Positions 15,589-25,495 are shown, numbered from the stretch's first letter. The stretch: DNA of 51,047 bases from Clostridia bacterium (GCA_017436285.1 JAFSDL010000031.1:1-51047); one strand, 5' to 3'. Made by a program: numbers and translations. The notes: generated from the letters alone by a model not told the origin.

Positions 15589-16214
15589 TATCTGATAAAA
15601 TTGGTACGGATTTTCTTCTCCCCTGCGGGACGGTCAATTCCGTTGGCTTTTCCAAGCTCAATGCATTTAAGAAGCCACGCCATATTTTTACCGAGGGTTC
15701 TCATAATCTGAAGCCCCTCTTCATCCTTGAGAACATCCTCTGCCTTTGCACCGTGAACCATATTCCAATAGCCCGAAGAAACAATTGGCATATTGTTAAT
15801 TGTAAAATACTTATTTAGGACATCAAAAGCGGCAGTTGAACCTGCACGGCGACAGCTTAAAATTGCTGCGGCAGGCTTATATTTGAATTTTCTGCCCCCT
15901 GCATAGAATGCTCTGTCAAGAACTGCACAAATTGTTCCTGAGGGTGCGGCATAATGAACGGGAGAACCAAAAATAATACCGTCTGCTTCTGCGGCTTTGT
16001 CAATAAGAGTATTGGCAACATCATCGGTAAATACGCAATAGCCACCATTGTTCACACAGCCCGCGCAACCGATACATCCCCTTACAGGCTTATTGCCAAG
16101 CCAGAAGATTTCTGCATCAACACCTTGTGCATTTAATTCCTTTTCTATTTCGCAAAGTGCGGTATAGGTGCAACCCTTTTCATGCGGTCCGCCATTAACA
16201 AGTAAAACCTTCAT
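15588..16214 (-). CDS. Flavodoxin-fold NAD(P)H:FMN reductase-like protein
   Basis: This is an FMN-dependent reductase of the iron-sulfur-flavoprotein/NADPH-dependent FMN reductase type. The N-terminus VLLVNGGPHEKGCTYTAL is the FMN phosphate loop, and FGSPVHYAAPSGTICAVLDR is the isoalloxazine-binding strand. RGCIGCAGCVNNGGYC (about 45-60) is a cysteine cluster as in iron-sulfur flavoproteins. At 208 residues it has the family size. It begins directly after the HAD gene stop with no spacer, so it is co-expressed with it. The electron partner is unknown. Confidence 0.88.
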   Translation of the reverse strand: MKVLLVNGGPHEKGCTYTALCEIEKELNAQGVDAEIFWLGNKPVRGCIGCAGCVNNGGYCVFTDDVANTLIDKAAEADGIIFGSPVHYAAPSGTICAVLDRAFYAGGRKFKYKPAAAILSCRRAGSTAAFDVLNKYFTINNMPIVSSGYWNMVHGAKAEDVLKDEEGLQIMRTLGKNMAWLLKCIELGKANGIDRPAGEKKIRTNFIR

Positions 16215-16871
16215 TTATATACCTCTTTCTATTATTCTCATTATATCACTTGGACTATCTACAATATATTCAGGGTTTAGACTTTCTAAAACCTTTTTAT
16301 CGCGAAATCCCCAGGTTACTGCTATGCAAGGAAGATGTGCATTTTGGCTTGTTATAACATCAACCTCAGAGTCTCCTATGTAAACAGTGCTTTCCACATC
16401 TGCGCCCATTTCCTTAACAGCCTCAAAAACGCCATCGGGTGCAGGCTTTCTTGGTACTCCTGCCCTTTCGCCGTAGGCACAGTCATAAAGACCGTTAAAA
16501 TAATCCTCCATAAGGGTCTTTACGGCAAAATCTGCTTTATTGGAAACCACTGCAACTTTAACACACTTATCTTTTAACGCCTTCATTAAATCAAGAATAT
16601 GGTCATAGGGCTTTGTGAGAATTGCAGAATGGTCTTTATAGTATTCTTTAAAATCAGAAAAACACTTATCTGTTATTTCCAAGGGTGTATTTTCAGGAAC
16701 AGAGCGTTCTATTAAAAGACGAATACCGTTACCTACAAATGAACGGATTTCCTCCGTTGTTCTTTTAGGAAGCCTGTTCTTTTCCAAGGCATAGTTCACA
16801 CTATCCCGTAAATCCCCAAGAGTATCTAAAAGTGTACCGTCAAGGTCAAAAACAACAGAATTATATTTCAT
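16215..16871 (-). CDS. HAD-family phosphatase (phosphoglycolate phosphatase-like)
   Basis: This haloacid-dehalogenase phosphatase has motif I FDLDGTLLDT with the nucleophile and acid Asp, motif II in VAVVSNKAD, a motif III lysine near RKPAPDGVFEAV, and motif IV YIGDSEVDV. The alpha-helical C1 cap and length match the Gph/PpaX subfamily. The ATG at 16871 is preferred over the TTG eight codons upstream, because it begins immediately before motif I and has GGAG upstream. It overlaps the end of the editing-protein gene by 11 nt. The substrate is unknown. Confidence 0.9.
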   Translation of the reverse strand: MKYNSVVFDLDGTLLDTLGDLRDSVNYALEKNRLPKRTTEEIRSFVGNGIRLLIERSVPENTPLEITDKCFSDFKEYYKDHSAILTKPYDHILDLMKALKDKCVKVAVVSNKADFAVKTLMEDYFNGLYDCAYGERAGVPRKPAPDGVFEAVKEMGADVESTVYIGDSEVDVITSQNAHLPCIAVTWGFRDKKVLESLNPEYIVDSPSDIMRIIERGI

Positions 16872-17421
16872 TCTCCGGGCACTCCAAATCAACAATTGTA
16901 TAGCTTCTGTTAAGGGCAGGTAAAACCTTCTCCTTCAAATCTGCAGTTGAAAATTTAACTGTTGCAGTGTTAACACATGGATGACAAGCAAAAAACTCGT
17001 CCCTGAAAACATTTTTCTCAATAAGAAGCTCAACATTCTTCTCTTTATCAAACATCAGTGAAAGAACGGTCAACGAGCCCGGTGAAACATTGAGAAGCTC
17101 TTCCATTTTCTCCCCGCTACCGAATGAAAGGCGGGAAGAATTTATCTGAGCGGAAAGGTATTTTGTTTTAAATGGCATATCACCGGGAATAAGAAGCAAA
17201 TAAAACTTTGTCTGCTGACGGTTGCAAAGAAGAAGATTTTTGCAGATTTTTGCATCGATAATCTTCTCAACACCCTCGCAAAGCTCAATTGTTGCAGCCT
17301 CATCGTGCTCGGCTCTTATGTATTCCACTCCGTTTTTTTCAAGAAAAAGATAGCTTTGCATCTCCTTTTCTGTTGCAGTTGCTTCGGGGTGGGTTGTAAA
17401 TGTTTTTTCGTTGATATACAT
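16861..17421 (-). CDS. Prolyl-tRNA editing protein (YbaK/ProX deacylase family)
   Basis: This is a free-standing trans-editing domain that hydrolyses mischarged tRNA (Ala- or Cys-tRNAPro in studied members). The YbaK fold is visible with the catalytic-lysine segment AKICKNLLLCNRQQ, the YLLLIPGD strand, a GSLTVL segment and the late HPCVNTATV motif. The 186-residue length fits the PrdX/ProXp class. It lies 13 nt after the LRR gene and overlaps the HAD gene, apparently in one transcript. Why an editing factor sits in a glycan operon is not clear. Confidence 0.85.
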   Translation of the reverse strand: MYINEKTFTTHPEATATEKEMQSYLFLEKNGVEYIRAEHDEAATIELCEGVEKIIDAKICKNLLLCNRQQTKFYLLLIPGDMPFKTKYLSAQINSSRLSFGSGEKMEELLNVSPGSLTVLSLMFDKEKNVELLIEKNVFRDEFFACHPCVNTATVKFSTADLKEKVLPALNRSYTIVDLECPENEI

Positions 17422-17434
17422 AATTTTCTCCGTG

Positions 17435-20400
17435 TTAATACTTACATTTGATTTTCTTAGTGTTACTGTTGTAGCTTGTAGATTTTCCGTAATAGGCTTT
17501 TACCCTGTACTGATAGGTTTTGCCTTTTTTGGTTTTTTTGTCAAGATATTGTATTTTTTGGTTACCCTTAACAGTTGCAATTTTTTTCCAATCACCTGAT
17601 GATGCCTTACGGTAAACATAATAGCCTGATGCACCTGTCATCCTTTCCCATTTAACAAGAATTCCTGTTTTCTTGTTTGATGCGGTAATTTCAGGTGCTT
17701 TAAGCCTTCTGATGCTTAAGCCCTTGGTATCATAGCTTGATTTTGTTGAACCGCTGTAAGCACAAACGGAATAATAGTAGCTTGTGCCACTCTTGGCTTT
17801 TTTATCAAGGTAATATAATTTACTTGTTTTGGCAATTTGCTTCCATTTTCCGCCCTTGGTTTTACGGTAAACAATGTAACCGCTTGCACCTGTCACTTTT
17901 TTCCACTTCACCTGAACACCGCTTGATGTGTTGGATGCCGATGAAAGCTTAGGCTCTGAAAGGCGTTTTATTGAAAGTGTGTTTGAATTATCCGTTGTAA
18001 CAGCCGGATTTTTAGCTTTAACAGCATAGTAATATTTGGTACCGGATTTGGCAGTTTTATCTACAAAATATGTTTTACTTGTGGTATCAAGATGTTTCCA
18101 GGAGCCGCCCTTTACCTTACGATAAACTCTGTAAGAATCTGCACCACTAACCTTACCCCAAGTAATTTTCACACCACTTGATTCATTAGAGACCTTTGAA
18201 AGCTTGGGAGCTTCAATAAATGCATCTACAAATTTCAAATCATAGTCTTTTGCATATTTTTCCGCAGTAGAGCCTTTAGCACCCCAAATGGCAAAGCCAT
18301 CCAATGGATATGACGATAATTCTAATTCAACCCAACCGAATGCCTCCATACCTATAGACTGAACACTTTGGGGAATTTCAACGTGCTTGAGCTTTGGGCA
18401 ATTCAAAAATGCGCCACCTGCAACACTTTTCAAGCCACCTTTTAATTCAACCGAAGAAAGATTTTCACAATTATAGAATGCTCTGTAGCCTATGCTTGTT
18501 ACAGACTTCGGGATTTTTATTGATTTAAGGCTTCTGCACTGGAAGAAGGTCCAATCGCGAATACGTGTTACTTTGCCGGGAATTTCGATATATGTAAGAT
18601 TCTCACAACCACAGAAAGCACTTTCGCCAATACTCTCTACATCATCAGGAATAACTACAGATGTAAGATTCAAGCAATATAAGAAAGCGCTTTTACGAAT
18701 GGATGTTACAGTATCAGGAATTTCATATTTTTTATTTGTTTTTCCTTCAGGATACTTAATCAAAGCAGTTTTATCTTTATTGAACAACACACCATTATCT
18801 GATGAATAATACTTGTTACTGCTATTAACCTTTATACCTGTCAGCTTTACACAACAGCCAAAAGCTTCCTCGCCTATACTTTTTACACCTACAGGAATTG
18901 TGATTGAAATAATACTGTCACAACCATAGAAAGCCATTTTGCCTATACTTGTAACACTTTCGGGAATTTTTATTGCTTCAAGACCTGCACAATAGGCAAA
19001 TGTACACTCTTCTATACTTGTTATGCTATCAGGAATTTCTACTGATTTAAGGCTTGTGCAATCTGAGAAAGCCCAAGCGCCTATACTTGTTACGCTATCA
19101 GGAATTGTTATTGAAGCAAGGCTTCTGCAACAAGAGAAAGCATCTTCATCTATGCTTGTTACACTATCAGGAATAGTTATTGCAGCGAGACTTTCGCAAT
19201 AAGAGAAAACCTCGTTACCTATTTTTGTTATACTATCAGGAAGCTCAACTGATGTAAGACCCGTGCATTTATAGAAAGCAGAATCACCTATATTTGTTAC
19301 ACTGCTCGGCATTTTAACTGATGTAAAGCTTATGCAATAAGAAAAAGCAGAAGCACCTATACTTGTTACACTATCGGGAATTTTAATAGCAGGAAGGGCT
19401 GTGCATTTATAAAACGCAGAATCACCGATGCATGTTACACTATCAGGAATTTCAACAGAGGTAAGACCTCTGCAATAAGAAAAAGCACCATTGCCTATGC
19501 TTGCTACGCTATCAGGAATTACTATTGATGTAAGGCTTCTGCAATAAGAGAAGGTGTCATCACCTATATTTGTTATGCTATCAGGGATTTTCACCGATGT
19601 AAGACCTGTACATTTATAGAAAATGCCATTACCTATGCTTGCTACACTATCGGGAATTTCAATTGATGTAAGACTTCTGCAATAGGAAAACGCTTCATTC
19701 CCCAAGCTCATTACGCTATCAGGAATTTCAACCGATGTGAGCCCTGTGCATTTGTAAAAAGTATAATCATTTATAGATTGCACACTATCAGGAATGTTAA
19801 TCTCTGCAAGGCTTATGCATTTATAAAAGGCTGAATCTCCTATATTGGTTACACTATCAGGAATCTTAACCGATACAAGTCCTGTGCATTTATAGAATGC
19901 AGAAGAGCCGATGCTCGTTACACTGTCAGGAATAGTAATTGCAGTAAGACCTCTGCAACGAGAGAACACAGAAGCACCTATGCTTTTTATGCTATTCGGG
20001 AGTTCAATAGATGTAAGGCTTGTGCATGCATAGAAAGCAACATCACCTATACTTGTTACGCCATCGGGAATAGCAATTGAAGCAAGACCGCTACAACGAG
20101 AGAAAGCAGAATTGCCTATACTTTTTACACTATCAGGAATGGTAACCGATGTAAGATTTATGCATTTATAAAAAGCAACATCGCCAATACTTGTTACTCC
20201 ATCTTCAATAACAATAGCTTTAATTTTTCTTCTTGATTTAGTCCAAGGGGCAGTTGAATCAATGTAGCTTGTCATATCGCCCGTACCACTAATGGTAAGC
20301 ACGCCCTTCTTATTCAAAGACCATTCAAGCTTTTCACCACAAGCACCACTGCTTGCCGCACTTGCTTTAACAATAAAAAGCTCATTAAAATCAATTTCAC

Positions 20401-20479
20401 TAAGCCCTGCATATACAGAGCCGAAAATAATTGTTATTGCAAGAAAAATTGATAAACAGCTTTTTAAAAGATTTTTCAT
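17435..20479 (-). CDS. Secreted BspA-type leucine-rich-repeat protein with three Fn3 domains
   Basis: This giant surface protein has a signal peptide (KNLLKSCLSIFLAITIIFGS), then an ISGTGDM-type cap. About 26 LRR_5 repeats of 23 residues follow (consensus I-P-D-S-V-T-S-I-G-x-x-A-F-x-x-C-x-x-L-T-S-V), most with one Cys. Near residue 560 an irregular insertion interrupts the series. Three tandem fibronectin type III domains (about 750-1015; x-W-x-x-V-x-G-A-x-x-Y-x-V-Y-R-K) end the protein. BspA-like proteins adhere to host or plant surfaces. The ATG at 20479 is chosen for GGAG 8 nt upstream; a TTG seven codons earlier lacks a site. No sortase or SLH anchor is seen. Confidence 0.9.
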   Translation of the reverse strand: MKNLLKSCLSIFLAITIIFGSVYAGLSEIDFNELFIVKASAASSGACGEKLEWSLNKKGVLTISGTGDMTSYIDSTAPWTKSRRKIKAIVIEDGVTSIGDVAFYKCINLTSVTIPDSVKSIGNSAFSRCSGLASIAIPDGVTSIGDVAFYACTSLTSIELPNSIKSIGASVFSRCRGLTAITIPDSVTSIGSSAFYKCTGLVSVKIPDSVTNIGDSAFYKCISLAEINIPDSVQSINDYTFYKCTGLTSVEIPDSVMSLGNEAFSYCRSLTSIEIPDSVASIGNGIFYKCTGLTSVKIPDSITNIGDDTFSYCRSLTSIVIPDSVASIGNGAFSYCRGLTSVEIPDSVTCIGDSAFYKCTALPAIKIPDSVTSIGASAFSYCISFTSVKMPSSVTNIGDSAFYKCTGLTSVELPDSITKIGNEVFSYCESLAAITIPDSVTSIDEDAFSCCRSLASITIPDSVTSIGAWAFSDCTSLKSVEIPDSITSIEECTFAYCAGLEAIKIPESVTSIGKMAFYGCDSIISITIPVGVKSIGEEAFGCCVKLTGIKVNSSNKYYSSDNGVLFNKDKTALIKYPEGKTNKKYEIPDTVTSIRKSAFLYCLNLTSVVIPDDVESIGESAFCGCENLTYIEIPGKVTRIRDWTFFQCRSLKSIKIPKSVTSIGYRAFYNCENLSSVELKGGLKSVAGGAFLNCPKLKHVEIPQSVQSIGMEAFGWVELELSSYPLDGFAIWGAKGSTAEKYAKDYDLKFVDAFIEAPKLSKVSNESSGVKITWGKVSGADSYRVYRKVKGGSWKHLDTTSKTYFVDKTAKSGTKYYYAVKAKNPAVTTDNSNTLSIKRLSEPKLSSASNTSSGVQVKWKKVTGASGYIVYRKTKGGKWKQIAKTSKLYYLDKKAKSGTSYYYSVCAYSGSTKSSYDTKGLSIRRLKAPEITASNKKTGILVKWERMTGASGYYVYRKASSGDWKKIATVKGNQKIQYLDKKTKKGKTYQYRVKAYYGKSTSYNSNTKKIKCKY
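18315..20205. repeat. 69-bp coding tandem repeat array (about 26 units)
   Basis: The LRR units are also repeated at DNA level with a 69-bp period. On the plus strand, blocks such as ACACTATCAGGAAT recur every 69 bp. Several units are near-identical, so unequal recombination could change the copy number and misassembly is possible. Confidence 0.85.
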
Positions 20480-20496
20480 AAAGTCCACTCCAACTT

Positions 20497-22140
20497 TCAA
20501 TAAAGCTTCAACGTTTTCTCTGCCGCTTCTCTCAGGCAGAAGCCTGTAAGAACCGTACCGTCAGAATTATATTTTTCTGTCAGGTCCTTGAGAATATTAT
20601 AGTTATCCTCTGAGGGCTTTTCCCATTGATTATAAATCGCATCAAGCAAATCACAGCACATTGAGAATTTGTTTACCCATTTTGCCATTTCCTTAAAAAG
20701 CTCAATGCTTGTATCCTCAAGCATTTCGAGGCATTTTCTCATATTGAGGTTATATTCTCTGAACTCTGCGAGAGCATCCTGTTGCCTTCCGTTTGAGAGC
20801 AGGAAATTTATATGAGAGAGCTTGTCACTCATAAATGCAGAGCTATATTTTGAAAGGCAGGAAACACCTAAATGGTCTGCAAAGTATCTGAACAATTCCG
20901 CTTTTTCTCCGAGAATTTCCTTGTGGGCATTCTTGAGAGAATTGTCAGGATTATAGCAAACAGGGTTCCAAAGATAATCGGCAATTGTCATAAGCGGAAT
21001 CTTTGAGCATTCCGCATATTCCATAACATTTGAAATAAGACCTTCACAAGCTTTATAAAGCTCAACATCTCTGCCAATAATTGCGCCAAGATGCATCTCC
21101 TGATACATTTCGCAGTCATTAACAGGGAAATTATCCCAGAAAAGAGGCTTATGCTTCGTTGAACGGAAAAGCTCTTCTGCCTCTCTTACTGTTAATACCC
21201 TTGAACAGATTTCTGCACCTGTCCAGAACATTTTAACATCAGTGGGAATACCCTGACCGAATTTTGAAATATAGTAGCCCTTTTCATCACCGCTATATTG
21301 TGTGGGACAAACTGTAAGGTTAATACTGTTATCAATTTCTTTAAGTGCCTTATATGTTTTATTGATAAGATAAATATGCGCGTCAACTATACCGTCAAAT
21401 TTTTCTTTATCTTCCTCATACTGAAAATCCCAAGGAATATCATCAAGAAGAAGTCCAAAGGTTCTAACACCGATATCATAAACACTTTTAATTTTCGCAA
21501 CAAGGCAATTAAAATCCTCTTCGGATGTATATTTATAAGTAAGCCCCGGTCCTATATTCCATGCAAAATCAAGTTGCTGTTCTGTTGCAGAATCAAAAAG
21601 CTTTTTCAGGGCTTCAAGCTCATTTTCAGGATAAAGCTCACGCCATTTTTCACGATGATAAGCATCGTCCTTTGGTGCATAATAAAAGGTATTCATTCCG
21701 TATTTTGCCATAAGGCGCATTACTGAATGACGCTTTTCGTTACTCCAGGTTTTACCATAAAAGCCCTCAATATAGCCACGGGTTTCAAAAAGCGGATAAT
21801 CCTCTAATTCACCTGTTTTCAATTCATCATTTTCAATAAGCTTGCAAAGAGTATTAACTGCTCTGAAAACACCTCTTTCAGAGGATGCCTCTATAAGCAC
21901 TTTATCCTCTGAAGCTATAATAAAATATTTTTCTTTCGAAAGTCTTGAAAGAGAATCAATATATGTAGTTTTTTTGCTGTCGCTCACTTTGATTTCAACA
22001 AGAAAACCACTATTTGTTTTTATGTTATATGATGAAAAAATCTTTTCTGCCATTTCTTTAAAATTGCCATTTAAAACAACAGAGGTAACATTGATTTTTT
22101 TACCATTCAAATTATTTTTCTGAGGTACGGGGTAAATCAT
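20497..22140 (-). CDS. GH84-type beta-N-acetylglucosaminidase
   Basis: This glycosidase of the O-GlcNAcase/hyaluronidase family GH84 removes beta-linked GlcNAc by substrate-assisted catalysis. After an N-terminal alpha/beta domain (1-115), the TIM barrel begins RGYIEGFYGKTWS (121-133) and contains YYAPKDDAYHREKWRE. The paired catalytic aspartates lie in LLLDDIP (Asp233, Asp234). A helical C-terminal region follows. No signal peptide is present, so it acts inside the cell on imported material. It overlaps the SIS gene by 4 nt, with GlcNAc kinase further upstream. The LRR gene starts 18 nt after it. Confidence 0.93.
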   Translation of the reverse strand: MIYPVPQKNNLNGKKINVTSVVLNGNFKEMAEKIFSSYNIKTNSGFLVEIKVSDSKKTTYIDSLSRLSKEKYFIIASEDKVLIEASSERGVFRAVNTLCKLIENDELKTGELEDYPLFETRGYIEGFYGKTWSNEKRHSVMRLMAKYGMNTFYYAPKDDAYHREKWRELYPENELEALKKLFDSATEQQLDFAWNIGPGLTYKYTSEEDFNCLVAKIKSVYDIGVRTFGLLLDDIPWDFQYEEDKEKFDGIVDAHIYLINKTYKALKEIDNSINLTVCPTQYSGDEKGYYISKFGQGIPTDVKMFWTGAEICSRVLTVREAEELFRSTKHKPLFWDNFPVNDCEMYQEMHLGAIIGRDVELYKACEGLISNVMEYAECSKIPLMTIADYLWNPVCYNPDNSLKNAHKEILGEKAELFRYFADHLGVSCLSKYSSAFMSDKLSHINFLLSNGRQQDALAEFREYNLNMRKCLEMLEDTSIELFKEMAKWVNKFSMCCDLLDAIYNQWEKPSEDNYNILKDLTEKYNSDGTVLTGFCLREAAEKTLKLY

Positions 22141-22874
22141 AAATGCTTTATCTCCTCTTTATATTTCTCAACAAATTTGTTGTTAATTTCATCTCCGCCA
22201 TCAACATTGGAGCTTGCGAAATGCTCGGGCACGAAGCCTTTTTTGGCACAGATATCAACTGCCTCTGCCACAACTGCATTAAGTATCAATGCACCGCTTA
22301 CTGTGGATGTGGGGCAGATTTTGCCCTCAACTCCATCAACCTCAACACAAGCATCGCCAACGCAACCAAAATTATCTAAAACAACATCTGCAATTTCACA
22401 AAGTCTTTTTCCGCTTTTGTGACGGGATTCTCCTGAATATGTATGCTCTAAATTTGTAAGAGCAACTGTTTTTACCCCCTTTTCTTTGCAAAGGAGAGCC
22501 ATATCAACAATTACACCATTTCTGCCTGAATTGGAAATAATAACAATAACATCATTTTCTTTTATCCCGTATTCTTCAAAAAGGCTTTCGGCAATTCCCT
22601 CAACACGCTCTGCAATTGTGCTTTCCGATGCAGAAATATGAAGCATCAAGGGTGGGTCCAAAATCGGTTGAATTTTAACAAGTCCCCCTGCTCTGTAAAA
22701 AAGCTCTTCAGCAAGCATATGGGAATGACCCGTGCCGAACAAAAATATTTTTCTGTTATTTATGAGAGCATCGCTGAAAAGCTCTGCTGTTTTCTCAATA
22801 CTTTCTGCACCCTCTGTTGCAATTTTATCAATTATCTGTTGATTAATCTTTATATATTCAAGATATTTTCTCAT
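22137..22874 (-). CDS. SIS-domain sugar-phosphate protein (UPF0309-like)
   Basis: This sugar-isomerase (SIS) domain protein of 245 residues has a phosphosugar-binding loop FGTGHSHMLAEEL and a second loop VIISNSGRNGVIVDMA, with a late PTSTVSGALILNAVV helix. It resembles the UPF0309 family, related to phosphoheptose isomerases. Between a GlcNAc kinase and a GlcNAcase, it probably binds or isomerises an amino-sugar phosphate; it lacks recognisable deaminase or MurQ etherase signatures. Four-nt overlaps on both sides show translational coupling. Confidence 0.85.
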   Translation of the reverse strand: MRKYLEYIKINQQIIDKIATEGAESIEKTAELFSDALINNRKIFLFGTGHSHMLAEELFYRAGGLVKIQPILDPPLMLHISASESTIAERVEGIAESLFEEYGIKENDVIVIISNSGRNGVIVDMALLCKEKGVKTVALTNLEHTYSGESRHKSGKRLCEIADVVLDNFGCVGDACVEVDGVEGKICPTSTVSGALILNAVVAEAVDICAKKGFVPEHFASSNVDGGDEINNKFVEKYKEEIKHL

Positions 22875-23767
22875 TGCATTTTCCTCGCAATTTTCAAAGC
22901 CCCTTCTTCAGGCGGTAATGTAAGTAATCCTATTTTTAAGCCGGGATGAAATTCCCTTATATCATCCGTAAAGGTGCTTTTGAAAAGCTCGTTATTCTGA
23001 AAAACTCCACCATAAAGAGAAAGCAGGGTACAATTTTTCAGTTCATTCAATAAAGCAAGCACAGTTTTGGAGAAAAAATGAGCCTCGTTAAGAATAATTG
23101 TTTTTGCAACAAAATCCTCCTCGGAAGCCTCAGCCACCTTTTGAGAAAATTGTGCAAGCACATCCTTTGTTGTTTCAGGTGAATATATCTTATCTATTGC
23201 CTGTCGGAAATCCTCAACACCGAAAAACTCTTCTGCTTTTTTCACTAATGGTGTTATTTTTCTCTCATCATAAAGCATAGCGCAGGCTTTAAGGGCATTA
23301 ACCGCAATTGAATATGCAGAGCCCTCGTCACCGAAAATGTGACCCCAACCGCCTTTTGTTTTAACATTACCGCTTTCATCAACACCTATTACCATTGAGC
23401 CTGTGCCACATACCGCAACAACCCGACAAGCATCTTCACCTGATGAAGCAAGAGCAACAAACAAATCACTGTTCATACCGATTTTTTTTGCTTTAATTAT
23501 TCCGTTACAAAGTGCATCTATAGTTTCATCTGAAGCCTCATTATCTAAGGCAGAGCAACCTATAAAAGCACTCTCAAATTCAATTTCACCAATATTCTTA
23601 TAAAGCTCATTTAATGCTTCGGAAAGGTTTTCCCGTGCTTTTTCCATGCCAACTGAATAGAAATTTATGCTTTTACCAACGGCTTTAAAAAGAATATTGC
23701 CATTTTCATCAGATACTGCTGCAGTAGTTCTTGTTCCGCCACCGTCAACACCAAGATAATATTTCAC
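22871..23767 (-). CDS. N-acetylglucosamine kinase-like ATPase (BadF/BadG family)
   Basis: This sugar kinase of the ASKHA superfamily has LGVDGGGTRTTAAV (phosphate 1), AVCGTGSMVIGV with GGWGHIFGDEGSAY (the GlcNAc kinase signature region), and a C-terminal LYGGVFQNNELF adenosine motif. It would phosphorylate GlcNAc released by the GH84 enzyme. The 298-residue size is normal. It starts 32 nt after the ceramidase-like gene and overlaps the SIS gene by 4 nt. GlcNAc is inferred from the family and neighbours; other amino sugars are possible. Confidence 0.88.
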   Translation of the reverse strand: MKYYLGVDGGGTRTTAAVSDENGNILFKAVGKSINFYSVGMEKARENLSEALNELYKNIGEIEFESAFIGCSALDNEASDETIDALCNGIIKAKKIGMNSDLFVALASSGEDACRVVAVCGTGSMVIGVDESGNVKTKGGWGHIFGDEGSAYSIAVNALKACAMLYDERKITPLVKKAEEFFGVEDFRQAIDKIYSPETTKDVLAQFSQKVAEASEEDFVAKTIILNEAHFFSKTVLALLNELKNCTLLSLYGGVFQNNELFKSTFTDDIREFHPGLKIGLLTLPPEEGALKIARKMQ

Positions 23768-23799
23768 AAGAAAACCTCCTTTTCGTTAATGTTTAGTAT

Positions 23800-25485
23800 T
23801 TAGTCTCTAATCTTTAATTCCTTTGCCATTTCAACAAAGCCCTGCATAACAGATGAGCCTGTTTTACAACCGAGAGAAATAAGCTCGTGATAATGATTCA
23901 TAGGGTCACCCATTGTATAGTCATTATCAGGAACAATGTAGCCGATTGCATCGTTTGCAAGTCCGAAAACGATTGTTTCCTCACCGAATATTTCGCGAAG
24001 TGAAGGAATACCGAAATCTGTGTGAGTAACAGAGCCATCGGCATAAAGTGAAGCGCCACCTGTTAATAAATCGCAACAGAATTCACCGGGAACCATACAA
24101 ATTTTAAGCTCGTCACCAAGCTCCATATAACCGATTTCGGAATAAACCGCATACTGCTTTTTATCTTCAACAAGAACCTTATAGTTTGCAAGCTTTAATT
24201 TACCTGCCGCCGCCATAAGATTATTTTTTATAGGAATTTTAACCTCTTTGATTCGGATATTGAGAACGGGCTTGATTTTCTTCTCCTCAACAGGCTCCCA
24301 CTCCTTGCACCAAAGGGTATATTCTCCACCATTCTGAGCAGAATTTGCAGATTCCTCAGCAATTTCTTTTTCATCATATAGGAGCTTGTCTCCCTTGATT
24401 TCATCAAGAGTTTTTGTAAGGGCAAGGGTAATTCTTCCGATTTCTCTGCCAAAGCGCACGGACATTTCATATCTGTGGTTGAGCTTGACTCCGTCATTTG
24501 TAACGCCACAAGCCATATAAATCGCACAAATTGCACCGTTAAAAAACATAAAGTTATAGCCTGCTTTGTTTATTATCTCACCCATATAGTAAACATATTC
24601 ACCACAAAGGCGTCTGCCTGAGCCCTCTTCCCCCTTTACTGCAAGACCTGCAACATCAGGGTGAGCAGGAAGATTCACGATAATTGTTGGGGTTTTGGCT
24701 TTATCATCAGGAGTAAAGGTAAGCCTTGTAATATCAGTTACGATGCTTGGTGCTGAGGGTCTGTTTTTGTTTTTAAAATAGTCCTCTTTAATATCCTTCT
24801 GAGCAATGGTAAGCTCACCTGTTGCCATATCCTTAACTGCATTTATAAGAGCATCGCTGACACCATTATATAAAAATCTCATATACTGCTCGTCTGCACC
24901 GCGCTCAAGAGCACCCTTGCCTGTATATTTTCTTTTAAGATTTCTAAAAAGCTTTGAGGGAAACTCTGTCCACAAGCCCTGAGTATCAATACAGCTATGA
25001 GCGTGAGTTGAAAAAATATTTACTGAAGCAATTTTCTTTTCAGGGAAAAGCGCCTCAAATTTTTCTTTGAACTTTTTTCTTATAATGCGAATATCACCAT
25101 TGGTTATACCGATACAGTCAATAGTGCAAAAAACAGAAACACCTCTGCCTGAGCCATCATCAAGAGCGATTGCTCTGCCCTGCATATCATCAACAACTTC
25201 TTCAACAAGGTTTTTGAATTTATTGTCAGGCACCATATAGCCACCCATATAATAGGCTTTTTTGGCATAATCAAGTGGTGTTAAAACCACATTTGAATAA
25301 CCCAGGCTCCATTTTGCTTTTCTTGATTTTTTCTCAAGAAACTCCTGAGTACCCTCATAAAAATTTTCGGGCTTATAGGCATTAACAGGTGTAAAATCAC
25401 TGCCATCCTTAATTGAATCAGCAAAGGCTTTTAGAACACCGTTTATTGTTTTGTGAAGCAATTCAACTTGTTTTTCTTTTTCCAT
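23800..25485 (-). CDS. Neutral/alkaline ceramidase-like hydrolase A
   Basis: The protein resembles the N-terminal catalytic domain of neutral ceramidases, zinc amidases. The histidine motif is FSTHAHSCID (usual T-H-T-H-S-G-P), and other blocks are RGVSVFCTIDCIGIT, IVNLPAHPDVAG and GDELKICMVPGEFCC. There is no signal peptide, unlike true secreted ceramidases, so the substrate is probably an imported N-acylated compound. The ATG at 25485 follows GGTGA. It is paralogous to the gene directly upstream (shared THAH/THTHAGFD, MVPGEF/MLPGEPF and the GY-VTPND-like region). It precedes the GlcNAc kinase by 32 nt. Confidence 0.7.
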   Translation of the reverse strand: MEKEKQVELLHKTINGVLKAFADSIKDGSDFTPVNAYKPENFYEGTQEFLEKKSRKAKWSLGYSNVVLTPLDYAKKAYYMGGYMVPDNKFKNLVEEVVDDMQGRAIALDDGSGRGVSVFCTIDCIGITNGDIRIIRKKFKEKFEALFPEKKIASVNIFSTHAHSCIDTQGLWTEFPSKLFRNLKRKYTGKGALERGADEQYMRFLYNGVSDALINAVKDMATGELTIAQKDIKEDYFKNKNRPSAPSIVTDITRLTFTPDDKAKTPTIIVNLPAHPDVAGLAVKGEEGSGRRLCGEYVYYMGEIINKAGYNFMFFNGAICAIYMACGVTNDGVKLNHRYEMSVRFGREIGRITLALTKTLDEIKGDKLLYDEKEIAEESANSAQNGGEYTLWCKEWEPVEEKKIKPVLNIRIKEVKIPIKNNLMAAAGKLKLANYKVLVEDKKQYAVYSEIGYMELGDELKICMVPGEFCCDLLTGGASLYADGSVTHTDFGIPSLREIFGEETIVFGLANDAIGYIVPDNDYTMGDPMNHYHELISLGCKTGSSVMQGFVEMAKELKIRD

Positions 25486-25495
25486 AAAAATCACC

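Noticed and set aside
18315-20205. Regular 69-bp repeats as a possible CRISPR array
   Set aside because: The period is coding (23-residue LRR units), there are no variable spacers and no cas genes.
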